DNA of 64,000 nt, taken from positions 139,219 through 203,218 of the forward strand of contig NZ_QGGP01000005.1 of assembly GCF_003148645.1 (NCBI RefSeq). Direction: 5' to 3'. The translations under genes were made by a program, and so were the position numbers. Shown in pieces: positions 34,571-42,593 of this stretch. Numbering within the stretch: the first letter of the stretch is position 1; every line of letters starts with the position of its first letter. The DNA comes from Xanthomarina spongicola. GTDB lineage: Bacteria; Bacteroidota; Bacteroidia; Flavobacteriales; Flavobacteriaceae. The notes under the pieces were generated by a model. The model made no database searches. It was not told the DNA's origin and worked only from the letters and a program-made list of their open reading frames with translations.

Positions 34571-35407
34571 CTAATTTAAAAATTTTAATGCAACCCATTG
34601 GTTTTTTTCTATGGATTCAACGAGGTTTAACTGAAACTTATTGCATTCGGCTTCAATAATTGGAATATCGTCTACATAAAATCCACTTAAAAACAAGACA
34701 CCATTTGGGTTTAAACATTTGGTATATTGCTCCATATCGTTTAGCAATATGTTTCTATTTATGTTAGCGATAATTACATCGTATTTTCTATCTACAAGTA
34801 AATTAGCATCACCTTCTAAAACTGTTATATGCTTGCAGTTATTACGGGCTACATTTTCTAAAGAATTAAGATAGCACCAATTATCATAATCTATAGCATC
34901 AACTGGATTTGCTCCTTTCATTTCGGCTAGAATAGCTAAAACTCCAGTACCACAACCCATATCCAAAACCGATTTTCCTTCAAAATCATTTTTTAATATA
35001 TACTGAATCATCATATGTGTGGTTTCATGATGACCTGTTCCAAAACTCATTTTTGGTTCAATTACAATATCATATTTAGTTGTTGGTTTTTCATGAAAAG
35101 GCGCTCGAACAGAACATAAGTTTTCAACAACAATCGGATTAAAATTCTTTTCCCATTCCTGGTTCCAATTGACTTGTTCTATTTCGTTGAACGTAAAACT
35201 TATTTCAAATTCATCTGAGTCCAAAATTTGAATATCTTCTAATATGGCATCATGCCATTCGTCTTTTTGAATATAAGCAGTAACTCCTTCGTCAGTTTCT
35301 ACAAAACTTTCGAAACCAGCATAACCTAATTCAGCAATTAAAATTTCGGTTGCAGGTTGTAAAGGTGACACCTTAAATTCGTAACCAATATAAATCGTGT
35401 TCGACAT
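34571..35407 (-). CDS. prmA: Ribosomal protein L11 methyltransferase
   Basis: A 278-residue class I SAM methyltransferase that trimethylates L11. The SAM loop DMGCGTGVLAI is at about residue 147. The N-terminal substrate-recognition domain (FKVSPLQPATEILIAELGYAGFESF) is present, and the IANINRNILL motif at about 215 is the PrmA catalytic loop. Three bases separate it from tpiA, so they are cotranscribed. Confidence 0.93.
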   Translation of the reverse strand: MSNTIYIGYEFKVSPLQPATEILIAELGYAGFESFVETDEGVTAYIQKDEWHDAILEDIQILDSDEFEISFTFNEIEQVNWNQEWEKNFNPIVVENLCSVRAPFHEKPTTKYDIVIEPKMSFGTGHHETTHMMIQYILKNDFEGKSVLDMGCGTGVLAILAEMKGANPVDAIDYDNWCYLNSLENVARNNCKHITVLEGDANLLVDRKYDVIIANINRNILLNDMEQYTKCLNPNGVLFLSGFYVDDIPIIEAECNKFQLNLVESIEKNQWVALKFLN

Positions 35408-35410
35408 AAT

Positions 35411-36160
35411 TTAAAAAGCGTTTACAATGGCATAAAAGTCTTCAGCATTAAGTGCAGCTCCACCTATTAATCCACCATCGACATCTGGTTTAGAAAAAAT
35501 TTCTTTAGCGTTTGAAGGTTTTACACTTCCTCCATATAAAATAGAAACGGAATTTGCCACTTCATTCCCATAAGTATCAGCCAAAGTTTTTCTAATAAAA
35601 GCATGCATATCTTGAGCTTGCTCTGGACTTGCAGTTTCGCCTGTTCCAATTGCCCAAACGGGTTCGTAAGCTAAAACAATGTTTTTAAACGCTGAAGCGT
35701 CTAGATGAAACAATCCATTTCTTATTTGATTTTCTACAACTCTTTCGTGATTATTTGCTTTTCTATCAGTTAATTCTTCACCGAAACAAAAGATAATTCT
35801 CATGTTATATTTTAAAGCAGCATCTACTTTTTTAGCTAAAGAACTATCCGTTTCATTAAAATAGGCACGACGTTCGCTATGTCCTAAAATAACAGTTTTT
35901 ACACCAACACTTTTAAGCATTTCTGCACTTACTTCTCCTGTGTAAGCCCCAGATTCTGCATAGTGCATGTTTTGTGCAATAACTTCTATTTTGGAAGTTT
36001 TTAAGGCTTCAAAAGCATGCCAGAGATTCGTAAATGTTGGCGCTATCATAACCTCTGCATTAGACGTTTGATGCTGTTTTTTTAGTTCTGTAATTAATGA
36101 TTCTGTCATTGCTAAATCATTATTCATTTTCCAGTTTCCTGCAACGATATTTTTTCTCAT
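35411..36160 (-). CDS. tpiA: Triosephosphate isomerase
   Basis: A 249-residue TIM-barrel enzyme interconverting GAP and DHAP in glycolysis. It has the N-terminal NWKMNNDL (N and K catalytic), HSERR at about 96 (catalytic His), AYEPVWAIGTG at about 165 (catalytic Glu and flexible loop 6), and the phosphate loop YGGSVKP at about 210. Standard length. It is first in the tpiA-prmA-clpS set, with an intergenic palindrome just upstream. Confidence 0.97.
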   Translation of the reverse strand: MRKNIVAGNWKMNNDLAMTESLITELKKQHQTSNAEVMIAPTFTNLWHAFEALKTSKIEVIAQNMHYAESGAYTGEVSAEMLKSVGVKTVILGHSERRAYFNETDSSLAKKVDAALKYNMRIIFCFGEELTDRKANNHERVVENQIRNGLFHLDASAFKNIVLAYEPVWAIGTGETASPEQAQDMHAFIRKTLADTYGNEVANSVSILYGGSVKPSNAKEIFSKPDVDGGLIGGAALNAEDFYAIVNAF

Positions 36161-36164
36161 ACTT

Positions 36165-36184
36165 ATGCCTGCGAAAGCAGGTAT
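36165..36184. repeat. Intergenic palindrome CCTGCGAAAGCAGG
   Basis: A perfect 5-bp stem with a GAAA loop (CCTGC-GAAA-GCAGG), directly before tpiA. It belongs to the 'attcctgcgaaagcaggaat' type of repeat I recall from many flavobacterial genomes. Confidence 0.5.
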
Positions 36185-36363
36185 CTTTTAATTATAAATT
36201 TATTTTTTTACTAAACCCTATCTAAATCCACAAGCTTTATAAAAAACTTGCAAGAGATACAAAAGTAATTATTTTAATCAAGTTTGTTTTTTGAATACTT
36301 TCTAGTCAACAAAACTAAAGTAGCACAAATTGCATTTAAAAGATTCCAGTGTCTACAGGAATA

Positions 36364-37440
36364 TTATTCTAATGTTACTTTAGGGTCTAACCAAGCATAT
36401 ATAATATCTACAAAAATATTGATTATTATAAAAAGTAAGGCAATTATTAAAACCGAACCCATTATAACTGGTAAATCCAACGTGTTTAATGCGTTAACTA
36501 TTTCTTTTCCAAGTCCATTCCATCCAAAAATATATTCTACAAAAACAGCTCCAGCCAACATGGATGCAAACCATCCAGAAATTGCTGTAACTACTGGGTT
36601 TAAAGCATTTTTAATAGCATGTTTTTTTATGATTTGAAATTCGCTTAACCCTTTTGCTCTTGCTGTTCGAATATAATCTTGATTAAAAACTTCCAATAAT
36701 GAATTCCTCATTAACTGAATAACTACAGCTAATGGACGAATACCTAAAACAATTGCTGGTAGGATTAAATTTTTCCATTGAATGTGCATGGCTTCGCCAT
36801 AATCGTCTAATTCGTATAAACTTCCAGTCATTTCCAAATTGGTATACTCATGAAGCACAAAACCAAACAACCAAGCAAATAGAATAGCACTAAAAAATGA
36901 AGGCACACTCATACCAACTGTACTTACAATCTGAATTAATTTATCTAACCACGTATCTTTATATAATGCCGAAACAACGCCTAAAATCAATCCAATTAAA
37001 AGCGCTAAACAAATAGCACTTACTGCTAAAACAAAAGTATTAGGTAATGTTTCTGCTAAAACCTGACTTACATTTTTTCCTTGTTTTGTAAAAGATTCTC
37101 TTAAATATGGAAATTTAAATACTGTAGTGGTATTGCCAATTGTAAACAAACTTGTAGCTGTATATTTTCCTTCTCTTAAAAAGGTATAGTCTGTTGGTTG
37201 ATTTGAATGAAATGAGATTGGCGATAAATCGTTTAAATAATAAAAATATTGCGTGCTTATGGGTTTATCGAAACCATATTTCTGTTTTACTATTGCCAAT
37301 TGCTTGCTATCTTCATTTTGACCAAGCATCATTTGTGCTGGATCTCCTGGAAGGACATTAAATAAAAAGAATATAACAGTAACTACTCCAAATAAAGTGA
37401 GTAAGGCGTAAAATATTTTATTTAATAGATAGCTAAACAG
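36364..37440 (-). CDS. DppB/OppB-type ABC transporter permease, likely CTG start
   Basis: A 358-residue inner-membrane permease of peptide/nickel ABC importers. The first helix region YALLTLFGVVTVIFFLFN followed by LPGDPA is the family N-terminus, and the EAA loop EVFNQDYIRTARAKGLSEFQ lies at about 250. The longest frame with a canonical start begins at ATG 37332, which would lose the conserved first helix. Upstream the frame is open to a TAA at 37453-37455 and has no ATG, GTG or TTG; CTG at 37440 gives the expected first residue, 4 bases after the DoxX stop. No partner permease, ATPase or binding protein is adjacent, so it works with parts encoded elsewhere. Confidence 0.8.
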   Translation of the reverse strand: MFSYLLNKIFYALLTLFGVVTVIFFLFNVLPGDPAQMMLGQNEDSKQLAIVKQKYGFDKPISTQYFYYLNDLSPISFHSNQPTDYTFLREGKYTATSLFTIGNTTTVFKFPYLRESFTKQGKNVSQVLAETLPNTFVLAVSAICLALLIGLILGVVSALYKDTWLDKLIQIVSTVGMSVPSFFSAILFAWLFGFVLHEYTNLEMTGSLYELDDYGEAMHIQWKNLILPAIVLGIRPLAVVIQLMRNSLLEVFNQDYIRTARAKGLSEFQIIKKHAIKNALNPVVTAISGWFASMLAGAVFVEYIFGWNGLGKEIVNALNTLDLPVIMGSVLIIALLFIIINIFVDIIYAWLDPKVTLE

Positions 37441-37444
37441 ATTA

Positions 37445-38752
37445 TTATTTCTTTAATTTAATTTCAATTATTGAATCAAAATCTACAATTCCCATTTCTC
37501 TTATAACAAGAGTATCTTTAATAATATTAACAGATTCAATTATTTCTGGGTCGATTTGATCTACATAAGATTTCTCATATTGAACACCATCAATAACATA
37601 AAGCAATTGCTCTTCAGCAACAGTTTCTTCTTTTGGTATTGGCTTGTGTTCTACTTCAGGTAAATCTATATCTTCCAAATCGTTCCAATGTACTTTTTGC
37701 ATAACTGTTCCTTTATTTAATTTTAAAATTCCAGGACTAGAACGCACAACTGTTTTTAATGCTTTTTCATCAGAAAGGAAAAAGTCAAAATTTAGTTTGT
37801 ACATCTCTTTCATGCGTTGCTTGGCTTCTTCTCCTGAAGCTGTCATGCCTATAACTGTATATCCATTTTTTATAGCTTGATCTGAAAATGCTTTCAATTT
37901 GACTACTCCTTCTTTTTCAGCTGTATCTAAATTATACATGATAATCATAATGAGATTGTCTTCGCTTAAATAATATTCAGTAAAATCTTCATCCATCGTT
38001 TCTATTGAAAAATCTTTCACTGGAGGATCATAACCTTCCTCAATAATTTTTGTTTCAACACCTACATATTCACCATCAACTTCAGGATAACTTCCGTTAG
38101 TTACATACTCTTTATCCTCTCCATTTACTTTAAATGTCCATGTAAATTCTTGAACAGGTTTTGGTGCATCTTCTGGTACAATCATTCCTTCCATAATATT
38201 TTTACCAACAGCATATGCTCTAAAATCTATTGATGGCAAATGCATTAAGACATGATATCCAAACCATAAACAACCAATAAAACTTAATAAGGCTACAACG
38301 GTTAATCCTAACTTATTAAAAATTGGTTTGATGTGTTTTACACCAAAAAATAGAATTAAAATAAGGACAGAGAGAATAACATCTTTATAAAAACTTTCCC
38401 AAGGAGTTAAAGGAATAGCATCACCAAAACAACCACAATCTTTAACCTTTTCGAAGTATGCTGAATAAAATGTTAGGAAGGTAAAAAACACAATCATTCC
38501 CAATAAACTCCAAACAGTAAATTTTGATTTATAACCTATAAGCAAGAAGACTCCTAAGATGACTTCAAAAATTACCACGAAAATAGAAATTGCTAAAGCA
38601 TAAGGCTCCAAAAATGTAATATTAAGTACATCTGCACTAAAATATTCTTGCAATTTATACGAAAATCCAAGAGGATCGTTTAGCTTAATTAATCCAGAGA
38701 TAATAAATAAAATGCCTACTAAAATTCTACTAATGTTTACTATGTATTTCAT
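37445..38752 (-). CDS. DoxX-like membrane protein with a thioredoxin-like and plug-like C-terminus
   Basis: A 435-residue BT_3928-type protein. Residues 1-150 hold four membrane helices of the DoxX/MauE kind (ISRILVGILFIISGLIKLNDP, and CGCFGD at about 113-118 as a possible redox pair). Residues about 250-370 look like a periplasmic thioredoxin fold (NLIMIIMYNLDTAEKEGV..., SPGILKLNKG) without a CxxC. The last 55 residues (LLYVIDGVQYEKSYVD..., ESVNIIKDT) resemble a TonB-receptor plug. The frame opens 12 codons earlier (38788), but those codons come from an intergenic repeat, so I chose ATG 38752, which reads MKYIVNISRILVG. Confidence 0.82.
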   Translation of the reverse strand: MKYIVNISRILVGILFIISGLIKLNDPLGFSYKLQEYFSADVLNITFLEPYALAISIFVVIFEVILGVFLLIGYKSKFTVWSLLGMIVFFTFLTFYSAYFEKVKDCGCFGDAIPLTPWESFYKDVILSVLILILFFGVKHIKPIFNKLGLTVVALLSFIGCLWFGYHVLMHLPSIDFRAYAVGKNIMEGMIVPEDAPKPVQEFTWTFKVNGEDKEYVTNGSYPEVDGEYVGVETKIIEEGYDPPVKDFSIETMDEDFTEYYLSEDNLIMIIMYNLDTAEKEGVVKLKAFSDQAIKNGYTVIGMTASGEEAKQRMKEMYKLNFDFFLSDEKALKTVVRSSPGILKLNKGTVMQKVHWNDLEDIDLPEVEHKPIPKEETVAEEQLLYVIDGVQYEKSYVDQIDPEIIESVNIIKDTLVIREMGIVDFDSIIEIKLKK

Positions 38753-38764
38753 GTTTATATATTT

Positions 38765-38791
38765 GAGATGCTTCGACAAGCTCAGCATGAC
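38765..38791. repeat. Intergenic palindromic repeat (GATGCTTCGACAAGCTCAGCATG type)
   Basis: A 27-bp element with inverted ends ATGCT / AGCAT and an inner GCTT / AAGC. It is a common flavobacterial intergenic repeat, translated in one frame as MLSLSKHL and often mistaken for a gene start, as here for the DoxX gene. Confidence 0.65.
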
Positions 38792-38803
38792 ATTAATCTA
38801 TTT

Positions 38804-39343
38804 TTATTTATCGTTTAAATGAATTAAAGCAAAAACGGCATAATTAATCATGTCTTGATAATTAGCATCTATGCCTTCGCTTACTAAAGTTTTTCCTTGA
38901 TTGTCTTCTATTTGTTTAACTCTCAATAACTTTTGCAAAATTAAATCTGTTAAACTACTTACACGCATATCTCGCCAAGCCTCACCATAATCATGGTTTT
39001 TATCCATCATAAGTTGCTTTGTAATGGCTACTTTTTCATCGTATAATTCTATGGCTTCATCTACAGATAAATCTGGCTGTTCAACAATGCCTCTTTCAAT
39101 TTGAACCAATGCCATAACACAGTAATTAATAATTCCTACAAACTCACTCTCTTGGCCTTCATCTACTTTTTGAACTTCGTTTTGTTGTAAACCTCTAATA
39201 CGTTGTGCTTTTATAAAAATTTGATCTGTAAGAGATGGCAAACGTAAAATACGCCAAGCACTTCCATAATCTTTCATTTTTTTAATAAATAAATCTCTAC
39301 ATGTTTTTATTACAGCGTCGTATTGTTTTGAAGTATCTTGCAT
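38804..39343 (-). CDS. DUF1599 protein with internal duplication
   Basis: A 179-residue soluble protein built from two similar halves. Half 1 has MKDYGSAWRILRLPSLTDQI and GIINYCVMALVQIE. Half 2 has NHDYGEAWRDMRVSSLTDLI and DMINYAVFALIHLN. The DYGxAWR...SLTD pattern is typical of DUF1599. Helical with buried acidic/His positions, but no function is known. It is first of the leftward run DUF1599-DoxX-permease and divergent from folP, an order I recall from other Flavobacteriaceae. Confidence 0.88.
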   Translation of the reverse strand: MQDTSKQYDAVIKTCRDLFIKKMKDYGSAWRILRLPSLTDQIFIKAQRIRGLQQNEVQKVDEGQESEFVGIINYCVMALVQIERGIVEQPDLSVDEAIELYDEKVAITKQLMMDKNHDYGEAWRDMRVSSLTDLILQKLLRVKQIEDNQGKTLVSEGIDANYQDMINYAVFALIHLNDK

Positions 39344-39492
39344 GGATTAAAATGAATTTTGCGTAAATTTCGCTTAAATAATTCAGAGTTCAAAGTCCCA
39401 TGCTGAATGTTTTTATTTTACCATGAATACACGAATGTTTTATTGTGATTATATTAATTTTGCTTTATTAATTTTGAACTTGAAATACTTAT

Positions 39493-40317
39493 ATGACGAT
39501 TAACTGCAAAGGCAACCTTATTGATTTATCATCTCCCAAAGTCATGGGGATTTTAAACCTGACACCAGATTCTTTTTTTGATGGTGGCAAATACAAAAAC
39601 GATAGCGAAATTCTCTCTCAGGTTTATATGATGTTGAAAAATGAAGCCACTTTTATAGATATTGGAGCTTACAGTTCTAGACCAAATGCAGAACATATTA
39701 GTGAAGAAGTTGAGTTAAAACGTTTACTCCCTATAATTACTCTAATAATAAAAGAATTTCCAGAAATTATTATTTCAATTGATACGTTTAGAAGCCAGGT
39801 TGCTAAACAAGGCATTGAAGCTGGAGCTGCTTTAATTAATGATATTTCTGCAGGACATTTAGATGAGAATATGTTGAAGACTGTAGGTAAATTGCATGTG
39901 CCATATATTATGATGCACATGAAAGGCACTCCACAAACTATGCAGCTACAGACTAATTACGAGAATCTATTAAAAGATGTATTGTTTTATTTTTCTGAAA
40001 GGATTGCTAAGGCTAAAGCACTTGGAATAATAGATGTTATTATAGATCTAGGATTTGGATTTGCAAAAACTAGCGAACAAAACTTTGAAATTTTAAACAA
40101 GCTTGAACTTTTTAATATTCTGGATAAGCCTATTTTAGTTGGACTTTCCAGAAAGTCTATGATATACAAAACATTAGAGAATTCAGCAAAAGAAGCTCTA
40201 AATGGCACAAGTATTTTAAACACTATTGCGCTTCAAAAAAGTGCATCTATTTTACGTGTACATGATGTTAAAGAAGCAGTGGAATGCGTTAAACTATTAG
40301 AACAATTAAACTCTTAA
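39493..40317 (+). CDS. folP: Dihydropteroate synthase
   Basis: A 274-residue TIM-barrel enzyme joining pABA to the pterin pyrophosphate in folate synthesis; the sulphonamide target. It has MGILNLTPDSFFDGG (residues 18-32, the pterin site), DIGAYSSRP (about 56), SIDTFRS (about 95), LINDISAG, IMMHMKGTP (about 140) and GFGFAKT (about 190). The first gene of a rightward operon with a lipoprotein and cdaA. Confidence 0.95.
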   Translation: MTINCKGNLIDLSSPKVMGILNLTPDSFFDGGKYKNDSEILSQVYMMLKNEATFIDIGAYSSRPNAEHISEEVELKRLLPIITLIIKEFPEIIISIDTFRSQVAKQGIEAGAALINDISAGHLDENMLKTVGKLHVPYIMMHMKGTPQTMQLQTNYENLLKDVLFYFSERIAKAKALGIIDVIIDLGFGFAKTSEQNFEILNKLELFNILDKPILVGLSRKSMIYKTLENSAKEALNGTSILNTIALQKSASILRVHDVKEAVECVKLLEQLNS

Positions 40318-40319
40318 AA

Positions 40320-40985
40320 ATGAAATATTTTCAAATAACAATACTTCTGTTATTATTGTCTTGTGGCAATGAAAAAATTGTTCAGCTTCCTGAAATATCA
40401 AATTCAGAGATTACTGAAATTTTAGATGTTTCTCCTGCTTATCTTTTTTACGATGAAACAAAGGAAGATAGCATAGAGCTTAATAGAAAAACATTAATTA
40501 GTACAACTAACTGGCTTGTTAATGTAGATAAACGCTTGACCTTAAAACAAGCCATTCCAAAAATTATATATCTCCAAGACAAAAAACGAAATGCCGAAGT
40601 ACATAAAAACGAGTCTGCCAGAAACTATTTTACTTGTCATGATACTAGCATAAACAACTTAGGTTTTATTGATTTTACTGATGTTTTTTACATAGATAAA
40701 AAACCAAGTGATATTACTATTAAACCTAACGAGTTACATATTATAATTAACGAAGTTTCTAATATTGAAATAATCTCTACTCATGATACAGTTTTAATAA
40801 CTTCTGAATCGTCTTTCTTAGAAGACCTTAAAAATCTTGCCATTGAAAACAATGAAGCCAAAACCATATATTTATTTATAAACAAAGACCTAAATTTTCA
40901 AAATTATATTACTTTCAAATCACTTTTAAATAAAGCAAAAACAGAAAATGTTATTTTAGCTAACGAAGAGTTCGTTTTTAATTAA
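40320..40985 (+). CDS. Hypothetical lipoprotein between folP and cdaA
   Basis: A 221-residue protein with a lipoprotein signal (MKYFQITILLLLLSC-G; Cys15). The body is alpha/beta with a C-terminal half (NELHIIINEVSNIEIISTHD..., AKTIYLFINKDLNFQNYITFKSLLNKAK) that resembles the ExbD periplasmic fold, but there is no transmembrane helix of that kind. Not recognised otherwise. It is 2 bases after folP and 29 bases before cdaA, so it is in the same operon, probably facing the periplasm near the cyclase. Confidence 0.65.
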   Translation: MKYFQITILLLLLSCGNEKIVQLPEISNSEITEILDVSPAYLFYDETKEDSIELNRKTLISTTNWLVNVDKRLTLKQAIPKIIYLQDKKRNAEVHKNESARNYFTCHDTSINNLGFIDFTDVFYIDKKPSDITIKPNELHIIINEVSNIEIISTHDTVLITSESSFLEDLKNLAIENNEAKTIYLFINKDLNFQNYITFKSLLNKAKTENVILANEEFVFN

Positions 40986-41014
40986 CTATATTTTGTTAAA
41001 TTTACCAAAACACC

Positions 41015-41806
41015 TTGCACTTGGAAATCTTTAATGACCTTTTAAAATTTACTGTTATAGACATTATAGATGTTATTCTAGTTGCACTACTACTCTATTA
41101 TGTTTATAAACTTGTAAAAGGTACTGTAGCCATAAATATCTTTATTGGAATTGTAATTATCTATTTTATCTATTTACTTACAGATGCGCTTCAAATGAAG
41201 ATGCTTAGCAAGATTCTTGGTGGATTTATGAGTGTTGGTTTGATAGCCTTAATTGTTGTTTTTCAACAAGAAATCAGAAAATTCTTATTGATGGTTGGTT
41301 CAACAAACTTTAGTAAAAGGCGAAAATTTTTTAAACAGTTTAACTTTTTAAAAACTGAAGCAGACAACAAAACAGATGTTGATGCTATTATAGCTGCCTG
41401 TAATAAAATGGCATCAACAAAAACAGGTGCTTTAATTGTTTTTGAATGTAATAATAATCTAGATTTTCTTGCAAATACTGGAGACGAAATGAGAATAAAA
41501 GTAACTCAACCTATAATAGAAAGTATCTTTTTTAAAAACAGTCCCTTGCATGATGGAGCAATAATAATTGCTAATAATATTGTTAAGGCAACTAGAGTTA
41601 TTCTTCCATTAAATAACGAAAAAACCTTGCCTCAACGTTTTGGTTTAAGACATAGAGCAGCAGTAGGAATTACAGAGAAAACTGATGCTTTAGCTATTGT
41701 TGTTAGTGAAGAAACTGGGCAAATATCTTTTTTTAAAGATGGCGATTTTATTATGTTTAAAGACATACAAGAATTGTCTCAATTAATAAAAAATAATTTA
41801 GTTTAA
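41015..41806 (+). CDS. cdaA: Membrane diadenylate cyclase CdaA (DacA)
   Basis: A 263-residue enzyme making c-di-AMP from two ATP. Three N-terminal membrane helices (about 13-32, 37-54, 68-84) precede the DAC domain with the catalytic DGA at 180-182 (SPLHDGAIII) and RHR at 212-214 (LRHRAAVGIT). The start is a TTG (41015, or TTG at 41021), and no ATG is available before conserved sequence. c-di-AMP normally governs potassium uptake and osmotic balance. Downstream the DUF3667 gene begins 1 base after the stop. Confidence 0.92.
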   Translation: MHLEIFNDLLKFTVIDIIDVILVALLLYYVYKLVKGTVAINIFIGIVIIYFIYLLTDALQMKMLSKILGGFMSVGLIALIVVFQQEIRKFLLMVGSTNFSKRRKFFKQFNFLKTEADNKTDVDAIIAACNKMASTKTGALIVFECNNNLDFLANTGDEMRIKVTQPIIESIFFKNSPLHDGAIIIANNIVKATRVILPLNNEKTLPQRFGLRHRAAVGITEKTDALAIVVSEETGQISFFKDGDFIMFKDIQELSQLIKNNLV

Positions 41807-41807
41807 T

Positions 41808-42593
41808 TTGAATTGTAAGAACTGTCATACTAGCATATCTGACACAGATTTATTTTGTAAAAACTGTGGTGGCAAAATAATTCGCAACAGACTAACTTTT
41901 AGAAATCTGTTTGAAAATTTCAGTGAACAGTTCTTAAATTATGACAACAAATTTCTACAAACCTTTATTTGCTTATTAACAAAACCAGAAGAGGTTATTG
42001 GAAGTTATGTAGATGGCGTTAGAAAAAAATATGTAAACCCAATTAGCTTCTTTGCTATTTCTATTACTTTAGCAGGATTGCAAATGTTTCTTATCTCTAA
42101 ATTCTTTCCCGAAAGTTTAGACCTTTCTGCTATAGTTGTTGAAGATCAAGCTAAAATGTCCAATGATTTTATGAATAGCATGATTGAATATCAATCTCTA
42201 ATGCTCATGTCATTCGTTCCTCTTTACGCATTAATATCTAAAATTGTATTTTTCAATAAAAAGAAATACAACTACACAGAACATTTAGTAATGTTTCTAT
42301 ATATACTTTCCCAATTAACACTTTTAATGATTTTACCTACTCTTATAAGTCTTGCATTAGGATATGACATGGGGAATATAGCTATCTTTACTATGTTATT
42401 ACAAGTTGGCTTTTCTGCTTATAGTTTAAAGCGTGTTTTTAATTTAAGTCTAAAAGGAATTATTTTAAAAACCTTATTGTTTTTTGTTGTAGGTATCGTA
42501 TTCTACTTAATCTTCATTATACTATTTGTTATTATAATGATTATTTATTATGGTGGAATTGTGGAGTTTTCTAAAGCTATGAAACCTACATAA
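41808..42593 (+). CDS. DUF3667 zinc-ribbon membrane protein
   Basis: A 261-residue protein starting with a zinc ribbon (CKNCHTSISDTDLFCKNCGG, Cys at 3, 6, 17, 20) followed by the DUF3667 segment (FLNYDNKFLQTFICLLTKPEEVIGSYVDGVRKKYVNPISF) and four or five membrane helices (about 80-97, 135-155, 165-190, 200-220, 228-252). The start is TTG at 41808. It overlaps the end of the convergent ABC transporter gene by 8 bases. Function is unknown; its place directly behind cdaA is worth attention. Confidence 0.78.
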   Translation: MNCKNCHTSISDTDLFCKNCGGKIIRNRLTFRNLFENFSEQFLNYDNKFLQTFICLLTKPEEVIGSYVDGVRKKYVNPISFFAISITLAGLQMFLISKFFPESLDLSAIVVEDQAKMSNDFMNSMIEYQSLMLMSFVPLYALISKIVFFNKKKYNYTEHLVMFLYILSQLTLLMILPTLISLALGYDMGNIAIFTMLLQVGFSAYSLKRVFNLSLKGIILKTLLFFVVGIVFYLIFIILFVIIMIIYYGGIVEFSKAMKPT

